DNA of 36,446 nt from an uncultured bacterium (lineage in GTDB: Bacteria > Cyanobacteriota > Vampirovibrionia > LMEP-6097), in NCBI GenBank assembly GCA_903930015.1, contig CAIYXB010000012.1, forward strand, positions 1 to 36,446, written 5' to 3'. Shown piece after piece: positions 16,079 to 24,257 of this stretch. Within the stretch, counting starts at the first letter, position 1, and each line of letters begins with the position of its first letter. The notes below the pieces were generated by a model that saw nothing but the letters and a program-made list of their open reading frames with translations, was not told the DNA's origin and did no database searches. The position numbers were made by a program, and so were the translations under genes.

Positions 16079-17473
16079 TTATTTGCCCTCCTCTACAGGA
16101 ACAGCAATATCTAGCTGATCTTTTGGAGTGATTGAATTCTCACGCATTGTCATAAAAATATTGTATGCAAATAAACAGCTGCTTGCAAACATCATAGTTC
16201 CACCAATCGATCTAACCATCCACATTGGAACTAAGGTTAAGGACCATTGTGCAACAGGATAAGCTAGTGCCCACCCAACTGCCTGTTGCAAACCTGCAAT
16301 AGTAAGTGAAAAGAAAAACAAAGTGAATCCTACTAGCAAAAGCCAATAGTGCCACTTAACTAAGCGGACACTATAGATTCTTCTACCTGTCAACCTTTGA
16401 AGACCATAATACATAGCACCAATAACAAAGAAAGTAAAAGTACCTAGCAGCGCTACATGTGCATGCCCTACAACCCACTGAGTAAAATGGATATACCAGT
16501 TAACACCACGCATTGCTTGAAATGGACCTTGTATACAAGTTATAAAATACCAAAAAGCACCTGTTAAAACAAATCTTAGAGGCATATTGGTAGTAAGCAT
16601 CCACCAAGAACCTTTCATACTCATATAAAAATTAACTAGTACTGATATAACTGGGATTAGTAATGCTGCAGAAAAGATTACAGCTAGAGCTTTAAGCCAT
16701 TCTGGTACAGGAGACTGTAATAAGTGGTGAGTTCCAGTTGGTGCATAGAAAAAAGCTATAGTCCAAAAACCAAACATTGATAAACTATGACTCCAAACTG
16801 GTCTACCAGTCATTTTTGGAACCATATAGTAAGCAATTCCTACACCAAGTACTGTAAACCACATACCTAAAATGTTGTGTCCATAAAACCAGTTCAAGAT
16901 ACCATCATTCAACCCGTCCATAGCAACAAAGGTTCTATTTCCAACTAGATAAACTAGGGGCATCCAAAAGAAAGCACCCATAATGTACCAAACCGATACA
17001 TAAAGTTTTTTTACATTACGAGTGAGTACTGTTCTAAAAAGATTGTAAGAAAGCAATGCCAGTCCAACTAGAACCAAAATATCAAAAGGTTCTCTGTATT
17101 CAGCATATTCACGACCTTCTGTGTAACCATTTAGAAGTGAAATGAATCCAGCACCAATTACAAAATTCCAAACATAACAAGTAAAGTTGGCTAGTTTTTC
17201 AGAGAAAAGTTTAGTTTTACAAAGAGCTGGAATTATAAATAAGGCAGAACCAATATTTGCCATAGATAACCAACCAAAAGCAACTGTGTTCACGTGCGCT
17301 GGTCTGAGTCTTGTAAAAGAAAGTTGCTCAACTCCTTTGGTTAAATCTGGAAATGAAAATTCTAAAGCTCCTAAAAGCCCTGCTCCCATACCTATTACCA
17401 ACCAAAAAATGGCAGAGTACCAAAAAAATTTTGGTGAACTCCCTTCTTCGTTACTTAGAAATTTGTTTGACAT
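16079..17473 (-). CDS. ccoN: cbb3-type cytochrome c oxidase catalytic subunit
   Basis: Reduces O2 to water at the haem b3-CuB site and pumps protons, with high O2 affinity in this family. About 12 membrane helices. Ligands by homology: H60 (low-spin haem b, RPAHVNTVAFGW), H199 (CuB, YGHNILGMW), H249/H250 (CuB, TGTHHLL), H337 (haem b3) and H339 (low-spin haem) in VVGHAHVALLG. Y243, six residues before H249, is placed as the cross-linked Tyr of the C family. 464 residues is normal. First gene of the long minus-strand operon. The 167-nt gap upstream is AT-rich with only a weak TGGC...GCCA hairpin and no clear promoter or FNR site. Confidence 0.96.
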   Translation of the reverse strand: MSNKFLSNEEGSSPKFFWYSAIFWLVIGMGAGLLGALEFSFPDLTKGVEQLSFTRLRPAHVNTVAFGWLSMANIGSALFIIPALCKTKLFSEKLANFTCYVWNFVIGAGFISLLNGYTEGREYAEYREPFDILVLVGLALLSYNLFRTVLTRNVKKLYVSVWYIMGAFFWMPLVYLVGNRTFVAMDGLNDGILNWFYGHNILGMWFTVLGVGIAYYMVPKMTGRPVWSHSLSMFGFWTIAFFYAPTGTHHLLQSPVPEWLKALAVIFSAALLIPVISVLVNFYMSMKGSWWMLTTNMPLRFVLTGAFWYFITCIQGPFQAMRGVNWYIHFTQWVVGHAHVALLGTFTFFVIGAMYYGLQRLTGRRIYSVRLVKWHYWLLLVGFTLFFFSLTIAGLQQAVGWALAYPVAQWSLTLVPMWMVRSIGGTMMFASSCLFAYNIFMTMRENSITPKDQLDIAVPVEEGK

Positions 17474-17640
17474 GTATTTTCTCTATTTTTTAAAGTGGCT
17501 TTTGTGCCATTTAATATTGAAGCACTAATTTTAAAGAATGAAAATTAAAAAAAGTGTTTCTGGAATTGAACAACTACAATACTATTTTAGACTTTTTTAT
17601 CTAATAAAAAACATCATAGGCATTAATATGGTGGATTTGC

Positions 17641-19416
17641 TTACTTGGAAGTCAAAGACATGCTTTGCTGATAACTAAAATATTCACCCTTGGCAAGCAA
17701 TAAGTCTTGATGAGAACCTTTCTCAATAACAAAACCATCTCTTAAAAATAAAATTTGATCACAATTCTTAATAGTCTCCAAGCGATGAGCAATAATTATG
17801 GCTGTTCTTGTTTGAAGATAATCCTCTAGAAACTTCTGTAAGACCTGCTCTGTTTTTATATCAATTTTTGCCGTTGCTTCATCAAGAACTATCACCTCGG
17901 GCTTAGTGATAAGTGCTCTTGCAAAATTTATTACCTGTGCCTCACCAGAAGAAATATTCGTTGCCCTTTCGCTTAACTCAGATTCTAAATCCAAATTAAT
18001 TAAAGACAAAAGTGGTTTAATAAATTCCCAATCTAACTCATTCTCGTCTCTATTTAACTTTATATTATCTCTTAAAGTTCCGGCAAAAATATATGAGTCT
18101 TGATGTATAACTGCGATATAAGAGCGCAGTGCATTCTTCTTATACCTATTGATGTTCTTTCCACAAAAAAATATTTCTCCTGAATCAATCTCATAGAGCC
18201 TTGTTAAGAGTTTTATAATTGTACTTTTTCCACAACCTGTTCTTCCAACTAATGCATATTTTTTATTTTTTTCAAAAACTAAACTTAAATCTTTTAAGAC
18301 CCAATCAGTAAAAATTTCTTCCTTACTATCCTCGTTCTTAAGATCCAAGGGACGAGAATATCTAAATGAAATTTTATCCAGTCTGAAAATTTCGTTTGTG
18401 ATTTGTACTCCTTCAATAAGACCTTCATCTTTCTCTAAATTTTCTTCGAGCAGCTGATCAACACGCTCAGCTGCCGTGAAAGCAGACTGAATAACTGAAA
18501 ATCTATCTGATAAATTACGAATTGGTTCAAAAAGAGCTTGAGTATATTGCAAGAAAGCAAGGACTGTACCTATAGTTAGGATGCCATTCTTTAGTATTAA
18601 TGAACTCATAAAGATCATTGCAACAAGTGCAAAAAAAGACACTAACTCAATATAAGCCGACAATTGCGAATCTGCTTTAATCGTTGCATCATTGGCATCA
18701 AAGAATTCTTTATTACTAATTGTAAACTTATCGATACTTTTTTTTACGCTATTAAGAGCATGAACAACGCTTATACCGACTATATTTTGTTGCAAAAAGG
18801 AATTTGCCTCAGAGAGTTTCTTTCTTGCCTCAAGATTTGCAGTTCGATATAAGGTTTGATACTTTATAATTAAAAAAACGATTGGTATTAAAAAAAAAGT
18901 TATTACTAAGCATAATTTCCAGTTAAGCAAGAACATGAAAATTAAAATTCCCACAACATTAAAAATATCTAGAATAAGAAAGATTACACCACCTGCAAAA
19001 CTTTCAGAGAGTTGTTCAATATCACTTGTTATACGAGAGACATTTCTTCCAACTGGAGTTTTATCAAAATAGGTCATTGGCAATTTCTGAAGATGATCAA
19101 ATAAATTTAGCCTCAAATCAGCTACTGAGTTTTGTCCAATTAAATTGATAAGCCAAAACTGACTGGATTGGACTATAAAATTTAAAAAAACTGCCAGAAA
19201 CAAAAGTAATACATAAAAATATAATTTTTCCAAGTTAAAATTTTTCAACGAATCATCAATAGCCCTTTGTAGAATATATGGTTGAGCCGCAAAAGTAATT
19301 AAACTGAGAGGTATTAAAAGTAGAGCAATCAATATTTTAAATGAATGTGGCTTAAAATAAGGCAACAAGAGCTGAAATAATTGCAAATTTGATTTTGAAT
19401 TAACCCTATCCTTCAT
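17641..19416 (-). CDS. ABC exporter half-transporter (catalytic Walker B, degenerate signature)
   Basis: 591 residues: six-helix exporter domain (~20-310) followed by an ATPase domain. Walker A GRTGCGKST, Walker B VIVLDEATA with the catalytic Glu, and an H-loop (IIAHRLET) are intact. The signature motif is altered to ISSGEA instead of LSGGQ. Its partner upstream has the opposite defects, the pattern of asymmetric heterodimeric exporters such as TM287/288, LmrCD and MdlAB. The start overlaps the partner's stop by 11 nt. Substrate unknown; the gene lies between a prenyltransferase and the cytochrome operon. Confidence 0.9.
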   Translation of the reverse strand: MKDRVNSKSNLQLFQLLLPYFKPHSFKILIALLLIPLSLITFAAQPYILQRAIDDSLKNFNLEKLYFYVLLLFLAVFLNFIVQSSQFWLINLIGQNSVADLRLNLFDHLQKLPMTYFDKTPVGRNVSRITSDIEQLSESFAGGVIFLILDIFNVVGILIFMFLLNWKLCLVITFFLIPIVFLIIKYQTLYRTANLEARKKLSEANSFLQQNIVGISVVHALNSVKKSIDKFTISNKEFFDANDATIKADSQLSAYIELVSFFALVAMIFMSSLILKNGILTIGTVLAFLQYTQALFEPIRNLSDRFSVIQSAFTAAERVDQLLEENLEKDEGLIEGVQITNEIFRLDKISFRYSRPLDLKNEDSKEEIFTDWVLKDLSLVFEKNKKYALVGRTGCGKSTIIKLLTRLYEIDSGEIFFCGKNINRYKKNALRSYIAVIHQDSYIFAGTLRDNIKLNRDENELDWEFIKPLLSLINLDLESELSERATNISSGEAQVINFARALITKPEVIVLDEATAKIDIKTEQVLQKFLEDYLQTRTAIIIAHRLETIKNCDQILFLRDGFVIEKGSHQDLLLAKGEYFSYQQSMSLTSK

Positions 19417-21076
19417 TAGATTTTTCCTTAGCAGCCTCTAGTAATTCTTTAAACAGTGTTCCATTCTCTTTTAAATACTCATAATCACCCTCTTCAACAA
19501 TACTAAAATTATCCATTACAAAAATTCTATCCATCAACTCAGTAATTTGAATTTTATGAGTAATAAAAATCGTAGTTTTTCCTTTTCTTAATTCCAAAAT
19601 ATTCTTCAAGATATTAGAAGTACTGATATTATCCAGGCTACTAAAAGCATCATCAAAAATAATCACTTCTGGATTAACAGCAAGTGCTCTTGCAATCGAT
19701 ATGCGCTGCTTTTGTCCACCTGAAAGAGTTATACCTTTCTCTCCGACAATAGTCTGATAGCCATTAGGGAAATTATCTATCTCTTCATCAAGAAAAACAA
19801 TTTTTGCCAAAGTAACTACTTCTTCATGGCTAAGATCAGCAGCATAAGCAATATTCTCTTCAACTGTTGTTGAAAAAAGGAAAGTCTCTTGAGGAACTAA
19901 AGTAAAAATAGATCTTAAAGAATCTAACTTGATTTTTCTGATACAAATACCGTCAATTACAATTTGATTGTCCTCAACCTCAAACATTCTCATTAATTGA
20001 TTTGCAAAAAAACTTTTTCCTGACGCAATAGTACCTACGATTGCGATTGTTTCTGACTTTTTTATATCCTTACCCAAATGATTAAATTGAATTTTTGAGT
20101 CAAAGGTTCTTTTTTCGATCGCGCCAACCAAGTCCCTAATTTCAGGTTCTCTTTCAAGAATTTTTTTTATTCTCTTTTGACTCACTTGAGCTCTGTAAAC
20201 TACAGTCACCAACCAACCAAAAGAAGCAACTGGCCATATCAAATTCTGGACAAATAAAGTGTAAGCGGCAAAGTCACCTAAATCAAAGCTTGATTCAATA
20301 ACACCTTTGCCACCGAAATAAAGGACTAATATTGAGCCAAACGAAGCAATACTCCTCATTACTGGTCCAGATACACTTCTTATAGCAACGAGTTTTAAGT
20401 ATTCGATCCTTAAACTATTATTTTCTATATTAAAACGGTTCACCTCGTTGTCTTCTTGAGCAAAAGATTTGACTATCGCCATACCGCTAATATTCTGTTC
20501 AATAAAATTACTCATTTCACCCAATTTTTGCTGCACAAGCTCTTGATAAAATTTTATTTTGTCACTAAGAACAACAACCGATAAAATAACGAGAGGCACT
20601 AAACACAAAAAAGCCCAGGTCAAAGGAATATTCAAAGCAAACATTCTAGGCAAAGTAAAAGCAAAAGCAATTAAGGTATTTAAAATATTTAGCATTGCAA
20701 AGCCTGCAAGCGCTCTTATAGACTGAACATCATTTGAAATAATTGAAATCAAATCACCTGTTCTTTGTTTAGAGAAATAATTCATTTCTTGTTTTACTAA
20801 ATGATTGAAAATAGTTTTCTTTAAATCAAACTCAGCTTGCCTGCCAAGCCTAAAAATAATCTGCCTAGAATAAATACGAAAAATAGCCATCACTATAGCT
20901 AAGAGCAAAATTACGAGTAGAGTGTAGTTTAGTAAATTAAATTCATTCTTGTACTCTAAAAGGTTAATTGCGTCTCTAATTTTCATTGGGATATAAGCAG
21001 CAATAGCATTAACAAGGAATAAAAATACACAACCCAATAGATACTTATATTTATATTTTGCAAGAAAGTTAAAAAT
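19406..21076 (-). CDS. ABC exporter half-transporter (degenerate Walker B); probable ATT start
   Basis: Six-helix exporter domain and ATPase domain. Signature LSGGQKQR is canonical, but Walker B reads VIIFDDAF with Asp in place of the catalytic Glu, and Walker A (GTIASGKS) is slightly off consensus. It complements the partner at 17641, so one composite ATP site is active and the other degenerate. The first ordinary start codon (TTG 21037) would cut into the first helix. Upstream the frame continues with FNFLAKYKYKYLLG, a typical exporter N-terminus, as far as an ATT at 21076 that has AGGAG exactly 6 nt before it; an in-frame TAG lies two codons further up. I infer an ATT start, overlapping the ubiA-family stop by 8 nt. 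Confidence 0.85.
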   Translation of the reverse strand: MFNFLAKYKYKYLLGCVFLFLVNAIAAYIPMKIRDAINLLEYKNEFNLLNYTLLVILLLAIVMAIFRIYSRQIIFRLGRQAEFDLKKTIFNHLVKQEMNYFSKQRTGDLISIISNDVQSIRALAGFAMLNILNTLIAFAFTLPRMFALNIPLTWAFLCLVPLVILSVVVLSDKIKFYQELVQQKLGEMSNFIEQNISGMAIVKSFAQEDNEVNRFNIENNSLRIEYLKLVAIRSVSGPVMRSIASFGSILVLYFGGKGVIESSFDLGDFAAYTLFVQNLIWPVASFGWLVTVVYRAQVSQKRIKKILEREPEIRDLVGAIEKRTFDSKIQFNHLGKDIKKSETIAIVGTIASGKSFFANQLMRMFEVEDNQIVIDGICIRKIKLDSLRSIFTLVPQETFLFSTTVEENIAYAADLSHEEVVTLAKIVFLDEEIDNFPNGYQTIVGEKGITLSGGQKQRISIARALAVNPEVIIFDDAFSSLDNISTSNILKNILELRKGKTTIFITHKIQITELMDRIFVMDNFSIVEEGDYEYLKENGTLFKELLEAAKEKSNEG

Positions 21077-21968
21077 TTCTTGCTCCTAATAAAAACTCAA
21101 GTACAACAAAAAATAAAATCAAAACAGAAATCCAAGTATTAATGGTAAAAAAAGCTTCTTCAATTTTATTTTTTTCAACTAAATTTTGTTCATAAATAAG
21201 ACAAAAAATAACGGCAAGTATTCCAATCTTAAAAACCAAACCCAGACCCAAATCAAAAGCAGTCAAGTATAGAAACAAAGGTGTTAATAAGTGACAGAAT
21301 CTGGCTATCATTTTTGCTTTTTCAGAACCAAAAATAGAGGGGATTGAGTATAGTTTTTCCTTTTGATCAAATTCCTCATCCTGTAGTGAATAATAAATAT
21401 CAAAGCCAGCTACCCAAAAACTCACAGCTAAAGAAAGATATATGGGAGCCCATAGGAAATTATCATACAAATCAAATGCACTACCAGTTATTGCAATCCA
21501 ACCTGCATAAGTAGCACCTCCGAGTGTAGTCCCTAAAAAGAAATGGCAAAGCCAAGTAAATCTTTTTAGAAAGGAGTAAGCTAAAAGCCAAACCATTGCA
21601 ATAGGTGAAAGTCTTATACAAATACTTGGTAACTGACTTGCACAAAATAATAAAATAGCGACCGCCGCAAAAGTAAAAATCAAAGCTGTTTTTTTTGAAA
21701 TATCACCTTTGGGTATTTCTCTGGTAGCTGTTCGTGGATTTCTTGCATCTATATTTGAGTCAATTAATCTATTTAATGTCATACCCGCTGACCTTGCTGC
21801 AAAAAGAGAAAGTACAATCCAGAGGAAATTCTGCCAATTATCAAAATTATAGTTTAGATGAATAATTGCAAGAAATGATGCCGATAAAACAAAAGGCAAA
21901 GAAAAAATCGTATGTTCGATTTTTATCATTCTGCTCCATTTTTTTATTTCGCTTATTATAGTCAGCAT
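21069..21968 (-). CDS. UbiA-family prenyltransferase (4-hydroxybenzoate prenyltransferase/MqnP-like)
   Basis: Integral membrane prenyltransferase that attaches a polyprenyl chain to an aromatic acid in quinone synthesis. The first Asp motif is LNRLIDSNIDARNPRTATRE and the second is YSLQDEEFDQKEKLYSIP, with about eight helices. The opening IKIEHTIFSLPF and the FAARSAGMTLNRLID region fit the subgroup that includes MqnP of the futalosine menaquinone route, so the quinone may be menaquinone; the sequence does not decide this. The frame is open to ATG 22016, but those 16 codons are encoded by a REP-like element. I use MLTIISEI at 21968, which gives 299 residues, normal for the family. Confidence 0.88.
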   Translation of the reverse strand: MLTIISEIKKWSRMIKIEHTIFSLPFVLSASFLAIIHLNYNFDNWQNFLWIVLSLFAARSAGMTLNRLIDSNIDARNPRTATREIPKGDISKKTALIFTFAAVAILLFCASQLPSICIRLSPIAMVWLLAYSFLKRFTWLCHFFLGTTLGGATYAGWIAITGSAFDLYDNFLWAPIYLSLAVSFWVAGFDIYYSLQDEEFDQKEKLYSIPSIFGSEKAKMIARFCHLLTPLFLYLTAFDLGLGLVFKIGILAVIFCLIYEQNLVEKNKIEEAFFTINTWISVLILFFVVLEFLLGARNF

Positions 21969-21990
21969 ATTTTCATTACCAAGGTATTTA

Positions 21991-22087
21991 CCGTCATCGC
22001 AAGCAAAGCCAAACAATCTATTTCTGAAAAGACAATTGCAGCATTAAGAATGGATTGCCACGTCGCTTTGCTCATTGCAATGAGGAT
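21991..22087. repeat. REP/MITE-like palindromic element
   Basis: Left end CGTCATCGCAAGCAAAGCC (21992-22010) and right end GCTTTGCTCATTGCAATGAG (~22065-22084) are imperfect inverted copies, around a core that includes CTATTTCTGAAAAGACAATT. The type (GTCATTGCGAGCGAAGC-like ends) is widespread between bacterial genes. The right half encodes the last residues and stop of the reductase-like gene (22044), and the left end supplies a false start for the prenyltransferase. Confidence 0.65.
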
Positions 22088-23201
22088 CGAACTCACCAGT
22101 TTTCTTATCAAGCTCTAACTCAGACTCATTTCCTACATTAACTTCTTCTTGGATTTCATCTTTTACAAGTTTTGATTTCTTCAAAAACTCTTCTCTATAT
22201 TCTAATCTCAACTTTGCATCCATGTCATCAACTGAATCCACCGCTTGATCCCAAGCTGTATATATCTGATACTTACCCGTATCACGAAGATCACCAGCAA
22301 CATATAGACCAGTTACGCTAGATTCACCTTTTGGATTACAAATAATATTTCCACGTGAATTAATATCAGCTCGAACCTGCTTGGCAAGATCGTTATATGC
22401 TATTTGCCCAAGCATAGCAAAAGCTAATTCAACAGGTTCTTCTTTTGTTTTGTTACAATCCTCTGCCAGATTGTCACAATCTTTTAAAATAAAGGCTTCC
22501 ATTTTTTCCTTAGGATCACCTTTAATACCAATAATAGGTTCTCTAACAACCTTGATCTTGTAGGCTTCAAGCAGAGGTAAAGTTTCAGGTGGAAATTCTG
22601 GTGTTTGACCATTTGTAAAAATCTTCATTGCAGGTGGTTGATATCTTTCATAGAGCATAATTGCAACCCAAGCTGCAGCAGCAGTGTGACCAATAGTCGC
22701 AGTTATTTTCTGTTTTGATTTATGACCATCACAACGAACACAATAATCAACGTGCCCTTGATTGGCGTATGGAAGAACAGGTTTAATAGAGCCATCAATC
22801 TCTGGCTGTATATCCATAATTCCGGTTGCAAGTAAAACATATTTCGCTTTGAATTCTTTATCTAAATTAGTTTTTAAATTAAAATGACCTGTGACTTTAT
22901 CTTTTTCAAGAGAAATAACAGTTTCTTGCATGTCTGTAAATTTGTCTGCAAATCCAGACTCAGCTTTTATCCATTCAAAAGTATCTTTTGTTGCACTTGA
23001 TATTGGACGATTTAGATCTGCTGCCATTGGCATATTTACAACTTTATGAACCCACGTAGCCCTTGATTTTCTTTTTGTCTGAGCATCACCAGTAAAAGCA
23101 ATCGTATTTTTATTATTAAGTACCGATCTGAGCACACCCATTTGTCCAGCGGCTCCCGCTCCTATTATTGCGATATCGTAAATAATTTCTTGGTTTTGCA
23201 T
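22044..23201 (-). CDS. Thioredoxin-reductase-like FAD oxidoreductase
   Basis: FAD/NAD(P) two-domain flavoprotein. N-terminal FAD motif IIGAGAAGQMG (13-22); redox-active C154-VR-C157 in DYCVRCDGH, the place of CATCDG in thioredoxin reductase; and GLYVAGDLRD for the second FAD contact. The NADPH-loop GGGxSA is replaced by IGHTAAAA, so the reductant or partner may differ. A charged C-terminal extension of ~50 residues is unusual, and its last ~11 residues are encoded by the palindromic element at 21991. TATAAT ends 7 nt before the ATG with no ribosome site. Named by fold; thioredoxin as substrate is unproven. Confidence 0.85.
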   Translation of the reverse strand: MQNQEIIYDIAIIGAGAAGQMGVLRSVLNNKNTIAFTGDAQTKRKSRATWVHKVVNMPMAADLNRPISSATKDTFEWIKAESGFADKFTDMQETVISLEKDKVTGHFNLKTNLDKEFKAKYVLLATGIMDIQPEIDGSIKPVLPYANQGHVDYCVRCDGHKSKQKITATIGHTAAAAWVAIMLYERYQPPAMKIFTNGQTPEFPPETLPLLEAYKIKVVREPIIGIKGDPKEKMEAFILKDCDNLAEDCNKTKEEPVELAFAMLGQIAYNDLAKQVRADINSRGNIICNPKGESSVTGLYVAGDLRDTGKYQIYTAWDQAVDSVDDMDAKLRLEYREEFLKKSKLVKDEIQEEVNVGNESELELDKKTGEFDPHCNEQSDVAIHS

Positions 23202-23208
23202 AGCTTTT

Positions 23209-23214
23209 ATTATA
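23209..23214 (-). promoter_or_regulatory. -10 box for leaderless flavoprotein mRNA
   Basis: TATAAT on the minus strand, 7 nt (AAAAGCT) before the ATG at 23201. No Shine-Dalgarno and no clear -35. Confidence 0.55.
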
Positions 23215-23277
23215 ACGCTTCATCACCTTAAGAGCTTTTTAACTCAAAAATGCTGCCTACATCTATACATGGGATCT

Positions 23278-23532
23278 ATGAGGCTTGAACTTCATGAACA
23301 ATTAGGAACTGGAAAAGAAGCCTGACTCACCAAAAGATCCCCAAATTAAAGATGACACTAAACCCAATGCGGATAAAGAATGGGGCAAAAAGGACGAAGA
23401 GAAACTGAGCAAGCTAAAAGAAGACTCTAAAGAATTTAAAATTTTGAAGCTAAGAATAAAGAAGATTCAATCAAAGAAATTAATGAAGCTTTTGACAAAA
23501 ATGATTTAGCTAGAAGGGAGATTATAAAATGA
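23278..23532 (+). pseudogene. Decayed gene for a small, highly charged protein
   Basis: ATG 23278 reads MRLELHEQLGTGKEA and stops. A one-base shift continues as DSPKDPQIKDDTKPNADKEW and a Lys/Glu-rich run to about 23455. A second shift at an AAAATTTT run continues as NFEAKNKEDSIKEINEAFDK and on to a stop at 23530-23532. The three segments have the same charged composition and join in order, which suggests one ~85-residue protein broken by two indels. Function unknown. The 23202-23277 and 23640-23700 stretches show nothing else. Confidence 0.4.
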
Positions 23533-23639
23533 TTTCAAAACCAGATAAGGACGGAAAGTTTCACTTAACTAATTCAAAAAACTTTAAAACCCATATGCAG
23601 GTTCAAGATGATGGAAGTTTCAAGGAAATATCAAAATAA
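23529..23639 (+). CDS. 36-residue peptide, unknown
   Basis: ATG 23529 overlaps the TGA of the decayed gene (ATGA), which suggests the two were once a coupled pair. It encodes MISKPDKDGKFHLTNSKNF and continues to FKEISK. GGGAG (23517-23521) lies 7 nt before the ATG, an acceptable ribosome site. Polar, no membrane segment, not recognised; it may be a remnant of the decayed gene. Confidence 0.3.
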   Translation: MISKPDKDGKFHLTNSKNFKTHMQVQDDGSFKEISK

Positions 23640-23706
23640 ACAAACCCTTATTGCAAGCAATTCTCAATAAATACGCCGTAAATAGCTAAAATTACCAAAA
23701 TAGACC

Positions 23707-23747
23707 TTTAATCTTGAGAAAAAACTAAAGATTAAACTTTTAATCTC
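23707..23747 (+). promoter_or_regulatory. Probable operator of the suf operon (three half-sites)
   Basis: TTTAATCTT (23707-23715), AAGATTAAA (23728-23736) and TTTAATCTC (23739-23747) are three copies of one half-site in alternating orientation. The last two form a perfect 18-bp inverted repeat, AGATTAAACTTTTAATCT (23729-23746). The site overlaps the expected -35 region of a TATTAT -10 box (23764-23769) just before the Rrf2 gene, a position suited to autorepression. Confidence 0.55.
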
Positions 23748-23774
23748 AATAAGCTGCCAGAATTATTATTAAAC

Positions 23775-24257
23775 ATGAAAATAACGGCTTACGAAGAATA
23801 CGGATTGCGAATCATTTTAAGACTTGCTAAGTTAGAAAATGATGGAAACGGTCTTGTTTCACTTAACGATATTGCCTCAAAAGAAGGTATTAGCATTGAA
23901 AATACAGCTGCAATTTTAAGTAAACTAAGAGATGCAGAATTAATCGAGAGTGTTCGTGGCAAATATGGCGGTTATAAATTAAAAAAAACACCTGACCAAA
24001 TAAATCTTTTTCAAATAGTCAGCGGCATTAGCAAAGATACATTTGATGTATCTTTCTGTGAGACTCACTCAGGTAATAAAGAGGTATGTGTTCACAACAC
24101 AGAATGCTCAGTTCGCTCAGTCTGGACTTCAGTAAATTCCTTGGTAAATAATTTTCTAGCATCAATCACTTTAAGACAATTAATGCTGAATGAATCAAAT
24201 TTCAATACAGAACTTGAAAACAGCTTAGACCTAAAAGGTATTTTACAAAATGTCTAA
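23775..24257 (+). CDS. Rrf2-family Fe-S-sensing regulator of the suf operon
   Basis: 160 residues with an N-terminal winged helix of the Rrf2/IscR type ([45 protein letters not shown]). Three Cys follow in the pattern C-x9-C-x5-C (SFC..., VC, EC), which matches the cluster ligands of IscR-like sensors. It is the first gene of the suf cluster and overlaps sufB by 8 nt, so it probably regulates its own operon according to Fe-S status. The ATG is 5 nt after TATTAT and has no ribosome site. Confidence 0.88.
   Translation: MKITAYEEYGLRIILRLAKLENDGNGLVSLNDIASKEGISIENTAAILSKLRDAELIESVRGKYGGYKLKKTPDQINLFQIVSGISKDTFDVSFCETHSGNKEVCVHNTECSVRSVWTSVNSLVNNFLASITLRQLMLNESNFNTELENSLDLKGILQNV

Noticed and set aside
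21969-22016. Longer prenyltransferase start at 22016
   Set aside because: The extension is mostly encoded by a palindromic element and is not typical of UbiA-family N-termini.
21912-22118. Plus-strand reading frame of 68 codons across the REP-like element
   Set aside because: It lies antisense to two real genes and inside a repeat, with no coding support.
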